Shown here piece after piece: positions 6,485 through 10,122 of a DNA stretch of 10,122 nt; position 1 is the stretch's first letter, and each line of letters begins with the position of its first letter. Origin of the DNA: an uncultured Actinomycetes bacterium (GTDB taxonomy: Bacteria > Actinomycetota > Thermoleophilia > Gaiellales > Gaiellaceae); NCBI GenBank assembly GCA_903930195.1, contig CAIYXH010000260.1, forward strand, positions 1 through 10,122, written 5' to 3'. The position numbers and the translations under genes were made by a program. Below the pieces are notes generated by a model. That model was not told the DNA's origin, made no database searches, and saw only the letters and a program-made list of their open reading frames with translations.

Positions 6485-6500
6485 CGTCGGGCGGGCGCGC

Positions 6501-6506
6501 CATCAT
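6501..6506 (+). promoter_or_regulatory. -10-like hexamer for mscL
   Basis: CATCAT, then 6 nt, then the ATG at 6513. It is a weaker version of the pattern, since the first base is C, but the A at position 2 and T at position 6 are kept. The preceding stop is at 6482-6484, so mscL could also be co-transcribed with the upstream gene. Confidence 0.35.
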
Positions 6507-6512
6507 GCGTCC

Positions 6513-6926
6513 ATGACCCTCATCAAGGAATTCAAGGCGTTCCTGCTGCGCGGCAACGTCGTCGACATGGCGGTCGGCATCGTGATCGGTGTCGCGTTCA
6601 CCGCGACCATCACGGCGCTCGTCGCCGACCTGCTCACACCGCTCCTCGCGGCGATCGGCGGCAACCCCGACTTCTCGAGCCTCAGCTTCACGATCAACGG
6701 GAGCCACTTCCTCTACGGCGCGTTCGTCAACGCGCTGATCTCGTTCATCCTCGTCGCCGCGGCGCTCTTCTTCCTCGTGATCAAGCCGGTCGCCAAGCTC
6801 TCGGCGCTGCGCTCGACGCCGGCGGTCGAGGAGACGACGCGCCCGTGCCCGCAGTGCCTGAGCGAGATCCCGCGCGCCGCACACCGCTGCGCGTTCTGTA
6901 CCTCCGAGGTATTGGCGATCGCCTAG
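6513..6926 (+). CDS. mscL: Large-conductance mechanosensitive channel MscL with C-terminal zinc ribbon
   Basis: MscL opens under membrane tension to release solutes during hypo-osmotic shock. The N-terminal helix and TM1 carry the family signature FLLRGNVVDMAVGIVIGVAF (10-29), followed by a periplasmic loop (about 46-68, FSSLSFTINGSHF) and TM2 (about 69-92). After a short linker the protein ends with Cys112, Cys115, Cys126 and Cys129 in a C-x2-C-x10-C-x2-C arrangement (CPQC...CAFC), a zinc ribbon in place of the simple charged helix of E. coli MscL. I recall similar tails in other actinobacterial MscL proteins, so the domain is not unique, but its job is unclear; redox or metal modulation or assembly are possibilities. 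Length (137) is normal for the family. It converges on the next gene with 4 nt between stops. Confidence 0.95.
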   Translation: MTLIKEFKAFLLRGNVVDMAVGIVIGVAFTATITALVADLLTPLLAAIGGNPDFSSLSFTINGSHFLYGAFVNALISFILVAAALFFLVIKPVAKLSALRSTPAVEETTRPCPQCLSEIPRAAHRCAFCTSEVLAIA

Positions 6927-6937
6927 CTCGCTAGGTG
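6920..6937. terminator. Small dyad spanning the two convergent stop codons
   Basis: CCTAG-CTCG-CTAGG (6922-6935) is a 5-bp stem with a 4-nt loop, extended by a G-U and a C-G pair. It contains both convergent TAG stops. It could act as a weak bidirectional terminator, but it is short and has no U tract. Confidence 0.25.
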
Positions 6938-7644
6938 CGGGCGGCCGCGTAGGCGGCGGCTTCGGCGACGAGCGCCTCGAACAGGCGCAGGTCTTCGCCC
7001 ACCTCGGGGTGCCAGAGGACGCCGAGCGCGAAGCGCTTGGTCGGATCCTCGATCGCCTCGGTCACGCCCTCCCCGTCGAGGGCCGCGATGCGCAGATTGG
7101 GGGCAAGGCTCTCGAAGCCCTGGTGGTGGCTCGACTTGATCCGCGCCTTCGGGCCGATCAGCTCGGCGAGGCGCGTGCCCTCCTGTGTCTCGATCCCGTG
7201 GGTCGAAAAGGTGCCCGGCTCCTCACGGTGACGCTCGTGGGCGAGCATGTCGGGGAGGTGCTGGATGAGCGTGCCGCCGAACGCGACGTTCAGCACCTGT
7301 GAGCCGCGGCAGATCGCGAGCACCGGCAGGTCGCGCTCGAGCGCCGCGGTCAGGAGCGCAAGCTCAGCCTCGTCGCGCACGGCGTCGATGCCGACGGTGC
7401 TCGGATGCGGGAACTGGCCGTAGAGCGCGGGATCGAGGTCGGAGCCGCCCGAGAAGATCAGGCCGTCGAGCGCGTCGAGCGTCCGCTCGAGGCCCTGCAG
7501 CGACGGCGGCACGACAAGCGCCCGTCCGCCCGCCTGCTCGACGGCGCGCACGTAGTCGTGGGGCACGAGCGTCGACTCGAGCTCCCAGGGGCCGAAGCGC
7601 GCGGGGACGACGTACGCGGTGATTCCGATGAGCGGGGTGTCCAT
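6931..7644 (-). CDS. Class I glutamine amidotransferase-like hydrolase (peptidase C26, gamma-glutamyl-GABA hydrolase/PuuD type)
   Basis: This 237-residue cytoplasmic enzyme has the catalytic nucleophile Cys112 in AICRGSQVLNVAFGG, and His212 and Glu214 in LWHPE, completing the Cys-His-Glu triad. The N-terminus PLIGITAY and the FSGGSDLDPALYG stretch (64-75), followed by RDEAELALL, are hallmarks of the C26 branch (PuuD and related gamma-glutamyl hydrolases) rather than of amidotransferase subunits of biosynthetic enzymes. It probably cleaves a gamma-glutamyl amide such as gamma-glutamyl-GABA or another gamma-glutamyl polyamine derivative. No other Puu-pathway gene is visible, so the exact substrate is open. 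An in-frame ATG exists 33 bp upstream (7677), but the one at 7644 directly precedes the conserved DTPLIGIT and fits the promoter position, so I chose it. Confidence 0.9.
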   Translation of the reverse strand: MDTPLIGITAYVVPARFGPWELESTLVPHDYVRAVEQAGGRALVVPPSLQGLERTLDALDGLIFSGGSDLDPALYGQFPHPSTVGIDAVRDEAELALLTAALERDLPVLAICRGSQVLNVAFGGTLIQHLPDMLAHERHREEPGTFSTHGIETQEGTRLAELIGPKARIKSSHHQGFESLAPNLRIAALDGEGVTEAIEDPTKRFALGVLWHPEVGEDLRLFEALVAEAAAYAAART

Positions 7645-7652
7645 CCGCGGCG

Positions 7653-7658
7653 ATTGTG
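7653..7658 (-). promoter_or_regulatory. -10-like hexamer for the C26 hydrolase gene
   Basis: Minus-strand CACAAT is followed by 8 nt and the ATG at 7644. It is weaker than the others (C at position 1, spacing 8) but follows the same arrangement. Confidence 0.35.
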
Positions 7659-7742
7659 CCCGAGACGGGAGGGTCACGATCGTGCAACGAAGCGGTGAAC
7701 CGCCCTTGCGCCGCCCGGGCCGAAGGGTGACCCTGCCGCCGA

Positions 7743-7812
7743 GGGGGTCGTCTCGCCGGTCGGCCGAACGACAAGATCCGCGTCCCGCGGCAGTCCGGGC
7801 GAGACGACCCCC
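7743..7812. repeat. 15-bp perfect inverted repeat with 40-nt centre
   Basis: GGGGGTCGTCTCGCC (7743-7757) and GGCGAGACGACCCCC (7798-7812) are exact reverse complements. Two further G-C pairs form if G7797 is bulged. The centre contains a small CCGC/GCGG stem. It lies between two divergent genes, so it does not end a transcript of either. Confidence 0.8.
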
Positions 7813-7905
7813 ACGGCTTTCCCGCCCCGTCTCCGGGCTGTTCCCACCCTGTTACCCGGGACGCCGGAGGCCCCGGTTAGGTTGGCGGGGCTTGCCACAC
7901 CTCCA

Positions 7906-7936
7906 GCGTGGCCCGGGAGTTCACCCCGGGCCACGC
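7906..7936. repeat. 12-bp perfect inverted repeat, 7-nt loop
   Basis: GCGTGGCCCGGG (7906-7917) pairs exactly with CCCGGGCCACGC (7925-7936) around AGTTCAC. The stem would be very stable as RNA or a cruciform. It lies 62 bp before the ABC ATPase start and upstream of its -10, so it is outside the predicted leaderless transcript. An operator, or part of an RNA made from another promoter, is more likely than an attenuator. Confidence 0.8.
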
Positions 7937-7985
7937 GCTCGGCTTCCCCGGCACGCTCACCTTCCTTCGAGACTGCTCCCGCCCG

Positions 7986-7991
7986 TAGGCT
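7986..7991 (+). promoter_or_regulatory. -10-like hexamer for the ABC exporter operon
   Basis: TAGGCT, then 7 nt, then the ATG at 7999. There is no Shine-Dalgarno and no clear -35. It matches the leaderless pattern exactly. Confidence 0.5.
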
Positions 7992-7998
7992 TCGCCTC

Positions 7999-8973
7999 AT
8001 GACCGATTACGCGATCGAGGTCGAAGGGCTCGTCCGCGAGTACAAGAAGGGGCCGCGCGCGGTCGACGGGATCAGCCTCACCGTCGAGGCCGGCGAGATC
8101 TACGGCTTCCTCGGACCGAACGGCGCCGGCAAGTCGACCACCGTCCACATGCTGACCACGCTGCTCCCGCCGAGCTCCGGCACGGCGCGTGTGGCGGGCC
8201 ACGACGTCGTCCGCGAAGGGCCGGCCGTGCGGCGCCAGATCGGTGCCGCCCTCCAGGAAGCCGCCCTCGACGGGATGCTCACGGGCCGCGAGCACCTGCG
8301 GCTCCAGGCCGCCCTGCAGGCGATCCCGCGCGGCGAGCGCAAGGCGCGGGCCGAGGAGCTGCTCGAACGGGTCGGCCTGATCGAGGCCGCCGACCGGCGC
8401 ATCCGCGGCTACTCGGGCGGCATGAAGCGCCGCCTCGACCTGGCGCTCGCGCTCGTCCATCGCCCGCGCGTCCTCTTCCTCGACGAGCCGACCACCGGTC
8501 TCGACGTCCAGAGCCGCAGCGCGCTCTGGGAAGAGGTACATCGCCTCGCGAAGGACGAAGGCGTCACCGTCTTCCTCACGACGCAGTACCTCGAGGAGGC
8601 AGACGTCCTCGCCGACCGGGTCGGGATCATCGACCACGGCACGATCGTCGCCGAAGGCACGCCCGCCGCTCTCAAGGCCGAGGTCGGACGCCCGACCGTC
8701 GAGGTCATCCCCGCCGACCGCGGCGAGGACGGCCGCGCCGCCGAGCTGCTCTCCGCCTTCGGGGAGCGCATCCCGTCGCCGAAGGGCGTCGCCGTCCGGC
8801 TGAGCGCCGGGGAGACCGATCTCGCCGGCGTCGTCCGCGCCTTCGATGCCGCGGGCCTGAAGATCGAGAACCTCGGCCTGCATCAGCCCTCGCTCGACGA
8901 CGTCTTCCTCGCGAAGACGGGCCGCTCGCTCGAAGGCTCCGGGGACGGACTGGAGATGGGGACATCGCAGTAG
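7999..8973 (+). CDS. ABC exporter ATP-binding protein, DrrA/daunorubicin-resistance type
   Basis: This 324-residue ATPase drives the two ABC-2 permeases encoded downstream. Walker A is GPNGAGKST (39-47), the Q-loop is Gln86, the signature is YSGGM (138-142) and Walker B is VLFLDEP (158-164), followed by TTGLD. The usual H-loop His is replaced by Gln196 in TTQYLEEAD, which is characteristic of the DrrA family, not a defect. The C-terminal part (about 225-312) has the DUF4162-like extension ending in SLDDVFLAKTGRSLE, the region DrrA uses to contact its permease. DrrA-type systems export drugs, antibiotics or lipids; nothing here fixes the substrate, and no biosynthetic gene is visible. The ATG at 7999 fits the start of the family domain (YAIEVEGLVREY) and the promoter. 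The open frame continues upstream, but that is intergenic repeat DNA. Confidence 0.94.
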   Translation: MTDYAIEVEGLVREYKKGPRAVDGISLTVEAGEIYGFLGPNGAGKSTTVHMLTTLLPPSSGTARVAGHDVVREGPAVRRQIGAALQEAALDGMLTGREHLRLQAALQAIPRGERKARAEELLERVGLIEAADRRIRGYSGGMKRRLDLALALVHRPRVLFLDEPTTGLDVQSRSALWEEVHRLAKDEGVTVFLTTQYLEEADVLADRVGIIDHGTIVAEGTPAALKAEVGRPTVEVIPADRGEDGRAAELLSAFGERIPSPKGVAVRLSAGETDLAGVVRAFDAAGLKIENLGLHQPSLDDVFLAKTGRSLEGSGDGLEMGTSQ

Positions 8974-9008
8974 TCGCCGAGCCGCCGGGCGGCGTCTACG
9001 CCGACCAG

Positions 9009-9764
9009 GTGCTGATGCTCGCGCGGCGCTCGGTCGTGCGGACGCTGCGCCAGCCCGCCTCCGCGATCGGGCCGCTCGTCTTCCCGCTCTTCCTGCTCGC
9101 CGTCAACTCGGGCGGGCTCAAGTCCGAGACGCATCTGCCCGGGTTCCCGACGCAGACGGTGATCTCGTTCCTGCTCGCGGTGCCGTTCATCCAGGGGGCG
9201 CTCTTCGCGACGATGAACACCGGCGCCGATCTCGCACGTGACATCCAGACCGGTTTCCTCAACCGGCTCTCGCTGACCCCGCTCCGTGGCAGCGCGCTCC
9301 TCGCCGGGCAGCTCGGCGGTGCACTCACCCTCGGCTTCCTGCAGGCGCTCGTCTACCTCTGCGTCGGACTGGCCGCCGGCTCGGGGTTCAAGGCCGGCGT
9401 CCCGGGCGTGCTCGTGCTCTTCGTCTTCTCGAGCTGCGTGACGTTCGCCTTCGCGTCGTTCGGGATCTTCTTCGCCCTCCGCACGGGCTCCGGCGAGGCC
9501 GTGCAGGGGCTCTTCCCGCTCTTCTTCATCTTCCTCTTCCTCTCGTCGATGGCGATCCCCCGGAACCTGATGGAGCACACCTGGTTCCGCTGGGTCGCGA
9601 CCGCGAACCCGGTCTCGTACATGCTCGAATGCGTTCGCAGCCTGATCATCACCGGCTGGGACGGCGAGGCGCTCGCGCTCGGCTTCGGGATCGCCGGCGC
9701 AATCGCCGTGGGCGGCCTGGCGCTGTCGGCGTTGGCCCTGCGGCAGCGGATGGCCCGGTCGTGA
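9009..9764 (+). CDS. ABC-2 type permease 1 (DrrB-like)
   Basis: This 251-residue membrane protein has about six TM segments. Family landmarks are an N-terminal RRSVVRTLRQP amphipathic stretch before TM1, then ADLARDIQTGFLNRLSLTPLRGSALLAG in the cytoplasmic loop, and the late ANPVSYMLECVRSLIITGW motif of DrrB/NodJ-type permeases. The start is uncertain. The first usual codon in frame is GTG at 9009, with ATG at 9015, 35 bp after the ATPase stop. The frame upstream, however, reads AVVAEPPGGVYADQV directly before it, which resembles the N-terminal lead of such permeases but contains no ATG, GTG or TTG. An atypical start or a small sequence error near 8961-8975 would explain this. The stop overlaps the next start as GTGA. 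Confidence 0.9.
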   Translation: MLMLARRSVVRTLRQPASAIGPLVFPLFLLAVNSGGLKSETHLPGFPTQTVISFLLAVPFIQGALFATMNTGADLARDIQTGFLNRLSLTPLRGSALLAGQLGGALTLGFLQALVYLCVGLAAGSGFKAGVPGVLVLFVFSSCVTFAFASFGIFFALRTGSGEAVQGLFPLFFIFLFLSSMAIPRNLMEHTWFRWVATANPVSYMLECVRSLIITGWDGEALALGFGIAGAIAVGGLALSALALRQRMARS

Positions 9765-10122
9765 GGACGCTCTCGGTCGCCCGCGCCGTCGCCTGGCGGA
9801 CGCTGCACAACGTCTTCACGAACCCGGCCCTCTTCGTGCCGTCGCTGCTCTTTCCGCTCTTCTTCTTCACGGCGTTCGCCGGCGGGCTGTCCGGGATCGC
9901 GCGGACACCCGGCTTCACGTTCCCGGACGGCTACACGGCCTTCCAGTTCGTCTTCGTGCTGCTGCAGTCGGCGGCATTCGGCGGCGTCTTCACCGGCTTC
10001 GGAATCGCCCGCGACTTCGAGAGCGGCTTCGCGCGACGGCTGCTGCTCGCCGCGCCGCACCGTACGGGGATCGTCCTCGGCTACGCGCTCGCCGCCCTCG
10101 GACGCTGGCTCGTCACGATCAC
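9761..10122 (+). CDS. ABC-2 type permease 2, C-terminus cut by window edge
   Basis: The GTG at 9761 overlaps the previous stop (GTGA) and opens a frame that runs uninterrupted for 120 codons to the window end. It reads VRTLSVARAVAWRTLHNVFT, then NPALFVPSLLFPLFFFTAFAGGL (TM1), FQFVFVLLQSAAFGGVFTGFG (TM2) and IARDFESGFARRLLLAAPHRTGIVLGYALA. This follows the same plan as the preceding permease: basic N-terminal helix, TM pair, then the acidic RDFESG cytoplasmic loop equivalent to RDIQTG in permease 1. The two are clearly paralogous but divergent, suggesting a heterodimeric membrane part for the DrrA-type exporter. About half of the protein is visible. Confidence 0.88.
   Translation, partial: MRTLSVARAVAWRTLHNVFTNPALFVPSLLFPLFFFTAFAGGLSGIARTPGFTFPDGYTAFQFVFVLLQSAAFGGVFTGFGIARDFESGFARRLLLAAPHRTGIVLGYALAALGRWLVTI

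Larger units (their letters stand above)
7645..7998. other. 354-bp divergent intergenic region rich in inverted repeats
   Basis: It lies between the starts of the hydrolase (minus) and the ABC ATPase (plus). Open frames cross it on both strands, but none reads like a protein. It holds two long perfect inverted repeats (7743-7812 and 7906-7936), a small 5-bp dyad AGGGT-G-ACCCT (7724-7734), a 5-bp stem CCGGG/CCCGG at 7833-7859 whose loop carries CTGTT twice at 11-bp spacing (7838 and 7849), and GTTCACC once on each strand (7919-7925 plus; 7694-7700 minus). I recognise no known RNA family. It could hold a structured RNA, complex operators, or both. Confidence 0.6.

Noticed and set aside
7829..7839. 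B12-box-like string AGCCCGGAGAC on the minus strand, suggesting a cobalamin riboswitch
   Set aside because: The following bases (GGGG instead of the ACC completion of the box) do not fit, and the other conserved blocks of the cobalamin aptamer are not found in the right order. The downstream gene also appears leaderless.
7870..7950. c-di-AMP (ydaO-type) riboswitch-like blocks on the minus strand (GGGGAAGCC, GGGGTGAAC, CAACCTAACC)
   Set aside because: GGGGTGAAC falls inside and across the perfect 12-bp hairpin at 7906-7936, which is incompatible with the ydaO fold, and spacing between blocks is wrong. A covariance-model search would settle it.
8584..8592. Defective ABC ATPase because the H-loop His is Gln196
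   Set aside because: Gln at this position (TTQYLEEAD) is normal for the DrrA family.

Overview
The window is GC-rich, densely packed chromosomal DNA with strong C/G preference at third codon positions. Protein family resemblances and promoter style point to a high-GC actinobacterium, possibly a deep lineage such as Thermoleophilia. That placement is inferred from style, not from a marker gene. I see no integrase, transposase, phage, CRISPR, rRNA or tRNA gene, and all genes look intact except the two cut by the window edges.

Layout. (1) 1-1493, minus strand: a 14-TM-type major facilitator (DHA2/EmrB-QacA-like) exporter running off the left edge. (2) 1494-1662: a divergent intergenic region with a strong REP-like hairpin and a candidate Zur/Fur-type operator. 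(3) 1663-5001, plus strand: a tightly overlapping four-gene metal ABC importer operon (znuA-znuC-znuB-znuB'), with one binding protein, one ATPase and two different permeases. (4) 5003-5431, minus strand: a Fur-family regulator, convergent with the operon and only 1 nt from it. Its promoter carries a 15-bp element resembling the one before znuA. (5) 5510-6484, plus strand: a membrane protein of the lysylphosphatidylglycerol synthase/flippase TM family. (6) 6513-6926, plus strand: a mechanosensitive channel MscL with a C-terminal zinc ribbon. (7) 6931-7644, minus strand: a class I glutamine amidotransferase-like (peptidase C26 / PuuD-type) hydrolase. (8) 7645-7998: a 354-bp divergent intergenic region with two long perfect inverted repeats. 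(9) 7999 to the right edge, plus strand: a DrrA-type ABC exporter ATPase and two ABC-2 permeases, the second cut by the window end.

How the genes work together. The importer and the Fur-family repressor form a plausible self-contained metal homeostasis module: low metal releases the repressor, and importer and regulator are both expressed. The DrrA/ABC-2 cluster and the MFS protein are independent export systems. MscL and the LPG-type protein concern the envelope and osmotic stress. The most coherent window-wide signal is transcriptional. All seven genes that begin a transcription unit have a -10-like hexamer ending 6-8 nt before the start codon, five of them exactly TANNNT plus 7 nt, which implies leaderless mRNAs. 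I did not find a clearly novel defence or mobile system. The best candidates for follow-up are the shared 15-bp operator, the inverted-repeat-rich 7645-7998 region and the leaderless promoter pattern.
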